Counted from the stretch's first letter, positions 50,469-59,056 are shown. The stretch: DNA of 64,000 bases from Streptomyces sp. NBC_01016 (GCF_026341035.1 NZ_JAPEOQ010000002.1:2790001-2854000); one strand, 5' to 3'. Notes: generated by a model from the letters alone, not told the origin. Translations and numbers: made by a program.

Positions 50469-51776
50469 ATGACGCTCGCCACCACGCCGCACAACCCCCG
50501 GACCCCGCTGCGGATCCACAACGCCCGGCTGGTCGACGGCACCGGTAACCCTCCGGTGGACGACGCCGTCGTCCTTGTCGACGCCACAGGAATCATCACC
50601 TACGCCGGACCCGCGACGGAAGCTCCCCCGAGCGACCAGTCCGCCGCAGATGCCACGACCCGCACTGTCGACGCCGACGGACGCACCCTGCTGCCCGGCT
50701 TCTTCGACTGCCATGTCCACATGTCCTACGCTCACGGCGCCCACCCCGGGCGCCGCGCCGAACTCGACCCCGTCCTCGTCACCCTGGACACCGCCACCCG
50801 GCTGCGCGAGACCCTCGACGCGGGTGTCACCACGGCCCGTGACCTGGCGGGCCTGTCGGCCGGTTACCGTACGGCCGTCGAGACCGGGCGGATCGTCGGC
50901 CCGCGCCTTCAGACCGCCGTCCGCGTCATCAGCCACACCGGCGGCCACGGCGACGTACGCCTGCCGGACGGCACCGATCTGAGCGACGGCATGTCCGTGC
51001 TCGCCGACACCACCGACGAGGCCCGGATCGCCGTGCGCCGCGTGATCAGGGCGGGCGCCGACCTGGTGAAGGTGTGTGCCACCGGCGGCATGGGCAGCCC
51101 GTACGACGACCCGGACGACGAGGGACTCTACGAGGAGGAGATCCGCGCCGTCGTCGACGAGGCTCGGAGGCACGGCGACCGGCCCGTCGCCGCGCACGCG
51201 CAGGGCAACGCGGGCATCCTCAACGCGATCCGCGGCGGTGTCACCAGCATCGAGCACGGCTACGGCATCGACGACAGGGCGATCGACCTGGCGGGAGAGC
51301 GGGACATCTTCGTCGTGCCGACGCTGTCCACCGTGTACGCGGGCATCAACAAGGACACGATGCCCGACTACCACTACCAGAAGAAGACCCGCTGGTCCGG
51401 ACTGACCAAGGAGAACATCGCCCACGCCATCGAGCGTGGCTCGCGGATCGCGCTCGGCACGGACGCCGCCGTCGGCCCGCACGGTGTGAATCTGATGGAG
51501 CTGAGCTATCTGGTGGATCTCGGTATGGATCCGATGGATGCCATCGTCGCCGGTACGCGGACGTCGGCCGAACTTCTCGGCGTGGATGAACAGTTGGGCA
51601 GTGTGACGGCGGGGCGTGTCGCCGATCTCGTGCTGTGTGATGGTGACCCGCTGGCCGACATCGGTGTGCTCGGTGACCCCGGAAACGTCGTCTGTGTCGT
51701 CCAGGACGGCATCGTCCGTAAGGATCTGCTGGGTCTCGTCGAGGGCGCCGCGTGTGCGGATGGGAGGCGGCCATGA
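50469..51776 (+). CDS. Amidohydrolase-superfamily hydrolase (imidazolonepropionase-like)
   Basis: A 435-residue metal-dependent amidohydrolase. Metal ligands are HVHMS, the Lys of VKVCATGG, His in AHAQGN, His in SIEHGYG and Asp in LGTDAAVG. It belongs with Xaa-Pro/Xaa-Arg dipeptidases and carboxypeptidase-like members that hydrolyse N-acyl or peptide-like compounds in the cytoplasm. The following AbgT-family transporter overlaps by four bases (ATGA), so uptake and cleavage of the same compound are linked. Controlled by the divergent Lrp-type protein by position. Confidence 0.9.
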   Translation: MTLATTPHNPRTPLRIHNARLVDGTGNPPVDDAVVLVDATGIITYAGPATEAPPSDQSAADATTRTVDADGRTLLPGFFDCHVHMSYAHGAHPGRRAELDPVLVTLDTATRLRETLDAGVTTARDLAGLSAGYRTAVETGRIVGPRLQTAVRVISHTGGHGDVRLPDGTDLSDGMSVLADTTDEARIAVRRVIRAGADLVKVCATGGMGSPYDDPDDEGLYEEEIRAVVDEARRHGDRPVAAHAQGNAGILNAIRGGVTSIEHGYGIDDRAIDLAGERDIFVVPTLSTVYAGINKDTMPDYHYQKKTRWSGLTKENIAHAIERGSRIALGTDAAVGPHGVNLMELSYLVDLGMDPMDAIVAGTRTSAELLGVDEQLGSVTAGRVADLVLCDGDPLADIGVLGDPGNVVCVVQDGIVRKDLLGLVEGAACADGRRP

Positions 51777-53353
51777 AGTCTCCAGTGGCTGAGTTGTCGG
51801 CCTCCGGAGGGCAGGGGGAGGGGCCCGGGAAGGAGAAGCCGCGTGGCGTCGACCGGGTGCTTTCCTGGATCGAGCGGGCCGGAAACGCCCTGCCCCATCC
51901 GGTCGTCCTGTTCACCGCGTTGTTCGCGGTGGTGGCCGTCGTCTCCACCGCGCTCGCCCTCGCCGATGTGTCCGTCACCGTGCCGGGCACGGACGACACC
52001 AGGCACATCACCGGCCTGCTCACCGGCGGGGGTGTGCGCTGGCTGGTGGAGAACCTTGTCACCAACTTCGCCGCGTTCCCGCCGATCGCCGCCGTACTGC
52101 TCATGATCATGGCGGTGGGTGTCGCGGAGAAGGCGGGCCTGCTGGAGACCGCGATGCGGGCCACCCTGGCCCGCGCGCCGCGCGCCTTCCTGCCGTATCT
52201 GGTGGCGCTGGTCGCCTGTCAGGCGCACATGATGAGCGACGTGGCGGCCATCGTGCTGCCGCCGCTGGCCGCCGTCGTCTTCAAGAGCGCCGGTCGGCAC
52301 CCGGCGGCCGGCCTGATCGGCGGCTTCGCCTGTGTCACCGCCGGGTACGCGGCCGGGTTCACGATCGGTTCGCTCGACGCCCTCTATACGGGCATCACCC
52401 AGCAGGCCGTCGGCGTCCTGCCCGACTCGCACCACGTCGACGTCAACATCCTCGCCAACTACTTCTTCACCGCCTCCAGCAGCCTCGTCCTCGGCCTGCT
52501 CGGCGGCTTCCTGATCAGTCGGATCCTCGAACCCCGCCTGCCTGTCTACGAGTTGGGTGACGACGCCCCGGGGGACGACGTCATCCCGCTGACCCCGGCC
52601 CAGCGCCGCGGCCTGCTGTTCAGCGCGCTGGCCGTCGTCGCGTACGCGGCCGTCGTGCTGTCCCTGTGGCTGCCCGGCGGCGCGCCACTGCGCGGCGAAG
52701 GCGGGGCACTGGTGCCGTCGCCGCTGCTCAGCGGCATCGTCCCGGTGCTCTTCGGTGCGTTCCTGCTCGCGGGCACGGTCTACGGCTTCACGGTGAAGAC
52801 ACTGACCGGCTCCGAAGGTGTCATCACCGCGATGACCGACTCGGTGAAGAACATGGCGGGCTACGTCGTCATGATGTTCGTCGCCGCGCAGGTCATCGCG
52901 GTGTTCAACTGGTCGAACCTGGGCGTCCTGCTCGCCGTGAAGGCCGCGGCCCTCCTGCAGTCCATCGGACTGACCGGCTTCGGCGCCCTGGTGGCCTTCG
53001 TCCTCCTCGTCTCGTGTCTCAATCTGGTGGTCATCTCCGGCTCGGCGCTGTGGTCCCTGATCGGGCCGGTCTTCGTCCCCGCGTTCATGCTGCTCGGCAT
53101 GAACCCGGCGCTCAGCCAGGCGGCGTTCCGCATCGGGGACTCGGCGACCGCGGTCATCACACCGATGAACCCGTACGTGTTCCTGCTCCTGGCCCTGCTC
53201 CAGCGCTACGAACCCGAGGCACGGCTCGGCACGCTCATCTCACGGCTCGCCATCTTCGTGCTGCCGTTCATGGTGGCGTGGCTCGCGATCCTCGCCATCT
53301 TCTACGGGTTCGACCTGCCGCTGGGGCCGGGAGTGGGCGTCGGTCTCAAGTAG
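51773..53353 (+). CDS. AbgT-family transporter
   Basis: A 526-residue secondary transporter with about 11-13 membrane segments, AbgT (p-aminobenzoyl-glutamate) family. Recognisable parts: WIERAGNALPHPVVLFTALF at the start, FPPIAAVLLMIMAVGVAEKA, and the late GDSATAVITPMNPYVFLLLA. GGGAGGCGG precedes the ATG, which overlaps the amidohydrolase stop. Known members import p-aminobenzoyl-glutamate or export sulfonamides. Here the coupled hydrolase suggests uptake of an acylated amino acid or dipeptide; AbgA/AbgB-type hydrolases are not next to it. Confidence 0.9.
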   Translation: MKSPVAELSASGGQGEGPGKEKPRGVDRVLSWIERAGNALPHPVVLFTALFAVVAVVSTALALADVSVTVPGTDDTRHITGLLTGGGVRWLVENLVTNFAAFPPIAAVLLMIMAVGVAEKAGLLETAMRATLARAPRAFLPYLVALVACQAHMMSDVAAIVLPPLAAVVFKSAGRHPAAGLIGGFACVTAGYAAGFTIGSLDALYTGITQQAVGVLPDSHHVDVNILANYFFTASSSLVLGLLGGFLISRILEPRLPVYELGDDAPGDDVIPLTPAQRRGLLFSALAVVAYAAVVLSLWLPGGAPLRGEGGALVPSPLLSGIVPVLFGAFLLAGTVYGFTVKTLTGSEGVITAMTDSVKNMAGYVVMMFVAAQVIAVFNWSNLGVLLAVKAAALLQSIGLTGFGALVAFVLLVSCLNLVVISGSALWSLIGPVFVPAFMLLGMNPALSQAAFRIGDSATAVITPMNPYVFLLLALLQRYEPEARLGTLISRLAIFVLPFMVAWLAILAIFYGFDLPLGPGVGVGLK

Positions 53354-53370
53354 CCGGACCCGCCGTGCCG

Positions 53371-54402
53371 TCAGGGCCGCAGTGTCAGCAGACCCGGACG
53401 GTAGGGCAGGAGGCCGTAGTCGCCACCGGAGTTGGGGCTGCGTCCCTGGTAGAGCAGCTGAAGGTTGCAGGGGTCGACGGTCATGGTCTGATCGGCGTTG
53501 GTGCGGAGCAGTTCGCCGTGGCTGATGTCGTTGGTCCAGGTGGCGCCGCTGTTGGCCTTGCCGGCGAAGGGGTTGCTCTCGGTCGCGGCCTGGGGTGTCC
53601 ACGAGCCGTTCAGGCTGGTGGCGGTGAACGAGCGGAAGTAGCGGCCCTGGGAGCCGATCGCCTCGACCATCATGAGGTAGCGGTTCTGGCCCTGGAGCTT
53701 GTACACCTGCGGGGCTTCGAACAGGTTGTTCGTCGTATCGCTCATGACCGTGGTGTACGAGGAGCCGAAGCTGCCCGGGAAGTTCCCGATCGGCATGCTC
53801 GCCCGGTAGATCTTGCCGTTGTCACCGGCGAAGAACAGGTACATGTTCGTCCCGTCGCCGATGATCGTCTGGTCGATGGGTCCTGTCCCGGAGCCGGTGA
53901 TGCTTCCGGAGAAGAGCACGTGCTCGGACGACCAGCCGTTCGGGTTGGTGGGGTCGCTCGACGTCCGGTACGAGAAGGCGCTCCCGCCCCACTGGTAGGT
54001 GAGCACCCAGATGCTCTTCGGCGCGAAGTAGAAGAGCGAGGGCGCGACGGTGGCGGAGGACATGGTGTTCTGGCCGGCCGAGGCCATGTCCGACCAGTTG
54101 GTGAACGGGGTGAAGTTCATCGACCCCCACTTCGTCCCCGTGTCGTGCGTCGTCGCGTAGACGAGCTGCTTGCCGTTGTACGGGGCGACGGTGAAGTCCT
54201 TGAGCGAGGCCCATCCCGACTTGGGCTGCGCCAGCGCGCCCGTGGATGCCCAGCGGTACGCCGACGGGAGATCGCAGGCGTTGGGGGCCGCGGTCGCCGC
54301 GCCGACGGGCTGGGCACCGAGGAAGGCGGCCGCGAGCGACAGGGGTGCGAGGACCGCGAGCAGGCGTCTCAGGGGGACCGGGGACGGTCGGCGGAACCAC
54401 AT
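53371..54402 (-). CDS. GH62 alpha-L-arabinofuranosidase, secreted
   Basis: A 343-residue secreted enzyme. Signal peptide of about 36 residues (LLAVLAPLSLAAAFLGAQPV, then AAA). The catalytic five-bladed propeller has the family pattern KSGWASLKDFTVAPYNGKQL, FEAPQVYKLQGQNRYLMMVE and WTNDISHGELLR. It removes arabinose side chains from xylan outside the cell. No binding module is attached. Start ATG at 54402 with AAGGGAG ten bases upstream. Divergent from a GH10 xylanase, an obvious functional partner. Confidence 0.92.
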   Translation of the reverse strand: MWFRRPSPVPLRRLLAVLAPLSLAAAFLGAQPVGAATAAPNACDLPSAYRWASTGALAQPKSGWASLKDFTVAPYNGKQLVYATTHDTGTKWGSMNFTPFTNWSDMASAGQNTMSSATVAPSLFYFAPKSIWVLTYQWGGSAFSYRTSSDPTNPNGWSSEHVLFSGSITGSGTGPIDQTIIGDGTNMYLFFAGDNGKIYRASMPIGNFPGSFGSSYTTVMSDTTNNLFEAPQVYKLQGQNRYLMMVEAIGSQGRYFRSFTATSLNGSWTPQAATESNPFAGKANSGATWTNDISHGELLRTNADQTMTVDPCNLQLLYQGRSPNSGGDYGLLPYRPGLLTLRP

Positions 54403-54434
54403 CAGAGGAACTCCCTTGAGGTCGAGGACACTTC

Positions 54435-54447
54435 CGAAAACTTTTCG
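54435..54447. promoter_or_regulatory. CGAAAA-C-TTTTCG operator
   Basis: A perfect palindrome around one base, of the CGAAA/TTTCG type found before xylanase and xylobiose genes of streptomycetes. Located 33 bases before the GH62 start. The 303-base gap to the GH10 gene holds no gene. Confidence 0.6.
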
Positions 54448-54569
54448 AAGAATTCCCGGAATCTGTGACGCCACAAGCTAGGAATGTGTGGCTCCACGGT
54501 CAAGACCTGTCGCCGAACTGTCTGCAAATAGCGGCTCGTTGGGGTTCCGGAAGGTTTCAGGACTGGAAC

Positions 54570-54583
54570 GGAAAGTTTTTCTG
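54570..54583. promoter_or_regulatory. Degenerate GAAA/TTTC element before xylanase
   Basis: CGGAAAGTTTTTCT has GAAA and TTTC arms and resembles the site before the GH62 gene. Lies 123 bases upstream of the xylanase start; weaker case than the first. Confidence 0.35.
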
Positions 54584-54705
54584 CGGGGCGTATTGACGAT
54601 GCGCCGCCAACACCTCAATCATCCGTGTCTGAAGCCCCGGTCGTTGTTCGAGATCGCGAACCGGCGCTTCGGCCCTTCCATGATTTCTACCTTGGAGGCA
54701 CCGTC

Positions 54706-55743
54706 ATGGGCTCGTACGCCCTCTCCAGAACCGTTGCCCACCGAAAGCTCCGCTTTCTGCTGTTATCGCTGGTCGTTGGTGTCCTCGGTGCGGCCGCCTC
54801 GCTGGTCGCGCCGCCGACCGCACACGCCGACGAGAGCACGCTCGGTGCTGCCGCGGCGCAGAGCGGCCGCTACTTCGGTACCGCCATCGCCTCCGGCAAG
54901 CTGGGCGACTCGGCGTACACGTCGATCGCCGGCCGTGAGTTCAACTCGGTGACGGCCGAGAACGAGATGAAGATCGACGCCACCGAACCGCAGCGCGGCC
55001 AGTTCAACTTCACCGCTGGTGACCGCGTCTACAACTGGGCGGTGCAGAACGGCAAGAAGGTGCGCGGGCACACGCTGGCCTGGCACTCCCAGCAGCCCGG
55101 CTGGATGCAGAGCCTCAGCGGCAGCACCCTGCGCCAGGCGATGAACGACCACATCAAGGGCGTGATGGGCCACTACAAGGGCAAGATCGCCCAGTGGGAC
55201 GTCGTCAACGAGGCCTTCGCCGACGGCAGTTCGGGCGCTCGCCGCGACTCCAACCTGCAGCGCACCGGCAACGACTGGATCGAGGCCGCCTTCCGCACCG
55301 CGCGCGCCGCCGACCCGGCCGCCAAGCTCTGCTACAACGACTACAACGTCGAGAACTGGACCTGGGCCAAGACCCAGGCCATGTACGCCATGGTCAAGGA
55401 CTTCAAGCAGCGCGGCGTGCCGATCGACTGCGTCGGCTTCCAGTCGCACTTCAACAGCGGCAGCCCCTACAACAGCAACTTCCGCACCACGCTGCAGAAC
55501 TTCGCCGCCCTCGGCGTCGACGTGGCCATCACCGAACTCGACATCCAGGGTGCCCCGGCCTCGACCTACGCCAACGTGACCAACGACTGCCTGGCCGTCT
55601 CGCGCTGCCTCGGCATCACCGTCTGGGGTGTGCGCGACACCGACTCCTGGCGGGCGTCGGACACGCCGCTGCTGTTCAACGGCGACGGCAGCAAGAAGCC
55701 CGCGTACACCGCCGTCCTCAACGCGCTCAACAGCGGTTCCTAG
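54706..55743 (+). CDS. GH10 endo-1,4-beta-xylanase, secreted, with TTA codon
   Basis: A 345-residue xylanase: signal peptide of about 41 residues ending in AHA, then a complete GH10 barrel. Acid/base Glu169 in WDVVNEAF, nucleophile Glu277 in ITELDIQG, substrate-site HTLAWHSQ. It ends right after the catalytic domain; the carbohydrate-binding module present in many streptomycete relatives is absent. GGAGG seven bases upstream supports the ATG. Codon 20 is TTA (54763-54765), the rare codon read by the bldA tRNA, so translation may depend on development. Pairs with the divergent GH62 enzyme in xylan breakdown. Confidence 0.93.
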   Translation: MGSYALSRTVAHRKLRFLLLSLVVGVLGAAASLVAPPTAHADESTLGAAAAQSGRYFGTAIASGKLGDSAYTSIAGREFNSVTAENEMKIDATEPQRGQFNFTAGDRVYNWAVQNGKKVRGHTLAWHSQQPGWMQSLSGSTLRQAMNDHIKGVMGHYKGKIAQWDVVNEAFADGSSGARRDSNLQRTGNDWIEAAFRTARAADPAAKLCYNDYNVENWTWAKTQAMYAMVKDFKQRGVPIDCVGFQSHFNSGSPYNSNFRTTLQNFAALGVDVAITELDIQGAPASTYANVTNDCLAVSRCLGITVWGVRDTDSWRASDTPLLFNGDGSKKPAYTAVLNALNSGS

Positions 55744-55796
55744 GTATACGCGGGTATACGCGTCCTGATGAGTCGACCGCGGCTGGTCCTGCTGGG

Positions 55797-56651
55797 TCAG
55801 CCGCGGCCGACCCAGTCCACGACGGTGTCGGCGAACTCCTGCGGAACCTGCTCCGGCGCCGCCACATGACCGCCGGACAGCACCCGTGTCCCGCGGCCGA
55901 GCGCGGCGGCGAACTTCGCGAGGGAGGGACGCGAGTAGTGGTCGTCCGGCGCGCAGACGGCGAGGGTGCGGGCAGTGACGAGGGGCAGACGCCCCTCCAT
56001 GTCGTAGCCGGGGATGGCCCGATGACCCTCCTCGACACGGTCGAGGACGGTCAGCGCGTCGATGACGTACCGGGTGAGGGACGCCTCCTCGCCCGGCCGG
56101 TAGAAGCCGCTGCGCCGGCCCCACAGCTCTTGCAGGTGGGAGCCGTCGGGTTTCAGGTCGACGTGGTCGACCCGGTGTCCCGCGGCCGAGGCGCGCCGCT
56201 TCTCGTCGTCGACGAACGGCGTCCCGGACAGCAGCAGGCTCGCCACCCGGTCCCGCAGGCGCGCGGCCACCTCGACCGCGATCACCCCGCCCGTGTGGTG
56301 CCCGACCAAGTTCAGTCGTTCGAGGGCGAGTTGGTCGACGAGCGTGCAGACGGCGTCCGCGAACCGGTCGATGGTGTGCGGCCCCTCGGGCTTGGCGGAC
56401 GCCCCGTAGCCGAGGGTGTCCATGGCGATCGCCCGGTACCGGGCACCGACCAGGGGGAGTACGTCGAGGTACTCCGTCCAGGAGCGGGGTGTCTGATGGA
56501 GCAGCAGCACGGGCTCGCCGCTGCCGGACTCCACGTAGTGCAACTGGCCGAAGCGGCTGGGGACATAGCCCTTCCGCAGCGGGACTGTGTCCGTGTCCGT
56601 CTCCGTGTTCGCGTACGTCGTGTCCGTCATACGTGGGTCGGCGGCGCTCAC
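55797..56651 (-). CDS. Alpha/beta hydrolase with His at the nucleophile position
   Basis: A 284-residue alpha/beta-fold protein. LLLHQTPRSWTEYLDVLP gives the oxyanion region, but the nucleophile elbow reads VGHHTGGVIA, with His where Ser, Cys or Asp is expected. Later, APDDHYSRP may give the acid and SGGHVAAPEQ the His. GTG at 56651 overlaps the ferredoxin stop (GTGA); an ATG at 56630 is the alternative. In an operon with ferredoxin reductase and ferredoxin and near an extradiol dioxygenase, it occupies the place of a C-C ring-fission product hydrolase (MhpC/CarC), but the altered residue makes that uncertain. Confidence 0.82.
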   Translation of the reverse strand: MSAADPRMTDTTYANTETDTDTVPLRKGYVPSRFGQLHYVESGSGEPVLLLHQTPRSWTEYLDVLPLVGARYRAIAMDTLGYGASAKPEGPHTIDRFADAVCTLVDQLALERLNLVGHHTGGVIAVEVAARLRDRVASLLLSGTPFVDDEKRRASAAGHRVDHVDLKPDGSHLQELWGRRSGFYRPGEEASLTRYVIDALTVLDRVEEGHRAIPGYDMEGRLPLVTARTLAVCAPDDHYSRPSLAKFAAALGRGTRVLSGGHVAAPEQVPQEFADTVVDWVGRG

Positions 56652-56968
56652 CGGGTGCTCACCAGCTCCGTGTCGACGCCCACCGGGCCGAGGGGTGTCG
56701 CACCGCCGGGGGAGCCGAGCGCGGCGTCGCGGCCCGGCAGGATCTCCACGAAGAAGCGCTTGTTGTCCTCGCGGAAGTCGGGGTCGGCCTTGCGGTCGAC
56801 GGTGATCGCCTGCTCCGGGCAGGCCACTTCGCAGGCCCCGCAGTCGATGCACTCCATGGGGTTGATGTAGAGCTTGCGCTCACCCTCGTAGATGCAGTCG
56901 ACCGGGCACTCCTCCATGCAGGACCGGTCCATGATGTCGACGCAGGACGAGCCGATGACGTACGCCAT
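56648..56968 (-). CDS. fdxA: Seven-iron ferredoxin (3Fe-4S/4Fe-4S)
   Basis: A 106-residue ferredoxin. Cluster ligands: Cys9, Cys17 and the CPVDC region for the first site, CIDCGACEVACP for the second, as in actinobacterial FdxA. C-terminal 30 residues are a variable Gly/Pro/Ala tail. It lies seven bases after the ferredoxin reductase stop and overlaps the hydrolase gene, so all three are one transcript. It probably carries electrons from that reductase to an oxygenase, likely the Rieske protein at 61519-62790. Confidence 0.93.
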   Translation of the reverse strand: MAYVIGSSCVDIMDRSCMEECPVDCIYEGERKLYINPMECIDCGACEVACPEQAITVDRKADPDFREDNKRFFVEILPGRDAALGSPGGATPLGPVGVDTELVSTR

Positions 56969-56975
56969 GGTGTGT

Positions 56976-57980
56976 TCAGTGCTCCTTCTCGGTGGAGTGC
57001 CCGGGGAACAGGGCCGCCTCCGGGTCGATGACGGTGGCCGCGTTGTTGACGGCGGTGGCGGCCTCGCCGAAGCCGACCGAGATCAGGCGGACCTTGCCGG
57101 GGTAGTCGGTGATGTCACCCGCGGCGAACACGCGCGGCAGGTTGGTGGCCATGTGGGTGTCGACGGTGATCTTCCGGGCCTGGAGGTCGAGTCCCCAGTG
57201 CTGCAACGGGCCCAGGTCGGCGAGGAAGCCGAGCGCGGCGACGACGGTGCCGGCCGTGACGAGGCGGGTCTCCTTCGTCGTACGGTGCCGGATCTCGGCC
57301 TGCTCGACCCGGTCGGCGCCGATGAGCCGGCTCACCTCGCTGTCGGTGACGATCTCCACGCCGAGGTCGCGGACCTTCTCGACGGACGCCGCGTGGGCGC
57401 GGAAGCGGGCCGTGCGGTGCACGAGGGTGACCGAGCGGGCGATCGGGGCGAGGAGGGCCGCCCAGTCGAAGGCGCTGTCACCGCCGCCGACGACGACCAC
57501 GTCCCGGTCCGTGTGCACGGACGGCTCCGGCACGAAGTACTCCAGGCCCCGCCCGAGGAACTCCTCCCCGGCGGGCAGCGGGCGAGGTGTGAACGTCCCC
57601 ACGCCGCCCGTGATGACAACGGCCCTGGCCCGCACCGTCGCCCCCTGGTCGCTGCGGACGACCGGCAGCCCGTCGGCGTCGTGCGTCAGCTCGGCGGCCC
57701 GGTGGCCGAGGAGATAGCGCGGGCAGTACGGCTCGGCCTGCGCGACGAGACCGTCCACCAGGTCCCGGCCGCGTACGGAGAGGAAGCCGGCGATGTCGAA
57801 GATCGGCTTCTCGGGGTACATCGCGCTGATCTGCCCCCCGAGCTGCGGCAGTACGTCCATGACGGTGACGGTCAGACCGCGGAACCCGGCGTAGTACGCG
57901 CCGTACAGGCCCGCCGGACCGGCGCCGATGATCAGGACGTCGGTGGTCAGGACGTCGGTGTCGTCGGTGAGTTGACTCAT
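56976..57980 (-). CDS. Ferredoxin-NADP+ reductase, thioredoxin reductase-like type
   Basis: A 334-residue flavoprotein with FAD motif VLIIGAGPAGLYGAYYAGFR, NADPH motif VVVVGGGDSAFDWAA and C-terminal FAD contact VFAAGDITDYPGKVRLIS. It lacks the redox Cys pair of thioredoxin reductases and matches the YumC/bacterial FNR type, including GFGEAATAVNNAA. Start ATG at 57980. First gene of the reductase/ferredoxin/hydrolase operon; together with the ferredoxin it forms an electron chain for an oxygenase. Confidence 0.92.
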   Translation of the reverse strand: MSQLTDDTDVLTTDVLIIGAGPAGLYGAYYAGFRGLTVTVMDVLPQLGGQISAMYPEKPIFDIAGFLSVRGRDLVDGLVAQAEPYCPRYLLGHRAAELTHDADGLPVVRSDQGATVRARAVVITGGVGTFTPRPLPAGEEFLGRGLEYFVPEPSVHTDRDVVVVGGGDSAFDWAALLAPIARSVTLVHRTARFRAHAASVEKVRDLGVEIVTDSEVSRLIGADRVEQAEIRHRTTKETRLVTAGTVVAALGFLADLGPLQHWGLDLQARKITVDTHMATNLPRVFAAGDITDYPGKVRLISVGFGEAATAVNNAATVIDPEAALFPGHSTEKEH

Positions 57981-58024
57981 GGTGGTGAGCGTAGGAACGA
58001 GGGAGCGGTTCTCCCTATGGAGTC

Positions 58025-58036
58025 GTTCCGGTGAGC
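58025..58036. promoter_or_regulatory. GTTCCGGTGAGC motif before the reductase operon
   Basis: Differs by one base from the palindromic GTTCCGGTGAAC in the Rieske/ligase promoter (62864-62875). Lies 45 bases upstream of the ferredoxin reductase start. Candidate site of the IclR regulator encoded between the two operons. Confidence 0.45.
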
Positions 58037-58104
58037 AGGACGGTCTCTGGGGTGGGTGGTCCGTGGGGTGGTGGCCCGTGGGGTGGGTGGGTCGGAACGC
58101 GGCG

Positions 58105-58130
58105 AGGGGCCCGCCGTTCGGCGGGCCCCT
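58105..58130 (-). terminator. Hairpin terminator after IclR gene
   Basis: AGGGGCCCGCCG, two bases, CGGCGGGCCCCT: perfect 12-base arms, 33 bases after the IclR stop. It separates the Rieske-to-IclR transcript from the ferredoxin reductase operon downstream. Confidence 0.7.
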
Positions 58131-58162
58131 TCGTGCTTGTGGTGCGTGACGGCGCCAGGTCC

Positions 58163-59056
58163 CTAGGCCAGTGACCGGCCGATGCCAAGGGCCGCCGTGC
58201 GCAGGGCAGTTGCGTGACCGGACGCGTCCATCCGGTACGTGGGCGCCGTGATGGACAGCGCCCCCACCAGCGTGGTGCGTCCGGCGAACACCGGCACGGC
58301 CAGGCTCGCGTAACCGAGCCTGATCTCCTCGGACTCCAGGGCGATGCCCTCGTCCCGGATCCGGTCGAGCTGGGCGCGCAGCCGGCCCGGTGACACCACC
58401 GTGTGCCGGGTGATCGGCTTGAGACCGCTGCGCACCACGTCGACGAAGAGCGACGGCGGCGAGTGCGCGAGGATCGCCTTGCCGGTGCCCGTGCAGTACA
58501 GCGGGAGCCGGCCCGCGATCCGGGACTCGGCGTTCAGCCCGCGGTGCGGGAAGATCTTGTCCAGGTAGACGACGTCCAGGCTGTCGTGGATGGCGAAGTG
58601 GATGGTCTCCCGGGTGATCAGGAGCAGATCCTCCATGTACGGCTGTACCGCCTCGCGCAGGATGCGCTGCCGGTGCACCCGCTGCCCCAGCTCGAACAGC
58701 CGCAGCCCGAGCCGGTAGTCGCACCCCTCACGCTCCAACAGCCCCCAGGTGACGAGCTCTTGGGCCAGCCGGTGCACCGTGGCCTTCGCCGCCCCCGACC
58801 GGCGCACCAGCTCGGCCAGGGAGAGGGCGGAGTCATCGGAGGTGAAGGCCTCCAGGATCGGACGGACCTTTCCCAGAACGGAGTTCATGGGGTCGCCCCC
58901 GGCGGCGTCGGCCCCGGGCTCCGGCTCGTTGTCGGAGCGTTCGGAGCGTTCGGAGCGTTCGGAGCGTTCGGAGCGTACGGACGAGAGGACGAATTCGGCA
59001 GGTGGCGTCGCGGTCGGCCGGCGATCGGCCGGCGGTGCTCCGGCCGCCGCGCTCAT
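58163..59056 (-). CDS. IclR-family regulator with Ser-Glu-Arg repeat leader
   Basis: A 297-residue IclR regulator. The winged helix begins near residue 60 (ILEAFTSDDSALSLAELVRR, then SGAAKATVHRLAQEL), followed by the effector domain (GRLPLYCTGTGKAILAHSP, IRLGYASLAVPVFAG). The 55-residue leader has five Ser-Glu-Arg units. ATG at 59056 overlaps the dioxygenase stop by four bases; a start at 58888 (MNSVLGKV) would give the bare domain. As last gene of the Rieske/M20/LigB operon, it probably senses an aromatic intermediate. Confidence 0.88.
   Translation of the reverse strand: MSAAAGAPPADRRPTATPPAEFVLSSVRSERSERSERSERSDNEPEPGADAAGGDPMNSVLGKVRPILEAFTSDDSALSLAELVRRSGAAKATVHRLAQELVTWGLLEREGCDYRLGLRLFELGQRVHRQRILREAVQPYMEDLLLITRETIHFAIHDSLDVVYLDKIFPHRGLNAESRIAGRLPLYCTGTGKAILAHSPPSLFVDVVRSGLKPITRHTVVSPGRLRAQLDRIRDEGIALESEEIRLGYASLAVPVFAGRTTLVGALSITAPTYRMDASGHATALRTAALGIGRSLA
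58933..58977. repeat. Nine-base tandem repeat, five units
   Basis: CGGAGCGTT repeated five times (last unit CGGAGCGTA), coding Ser-Glu-Arg repeats in the IclR leader on the minus strand. Confidence 0.85.

Noticed and set aside
55744..55796. Continuation of the xylanase into a carbohydrate-binding module
   Set aside because: A clean stop codon ends the gene after the catalytic domain and downstream frames show no module.
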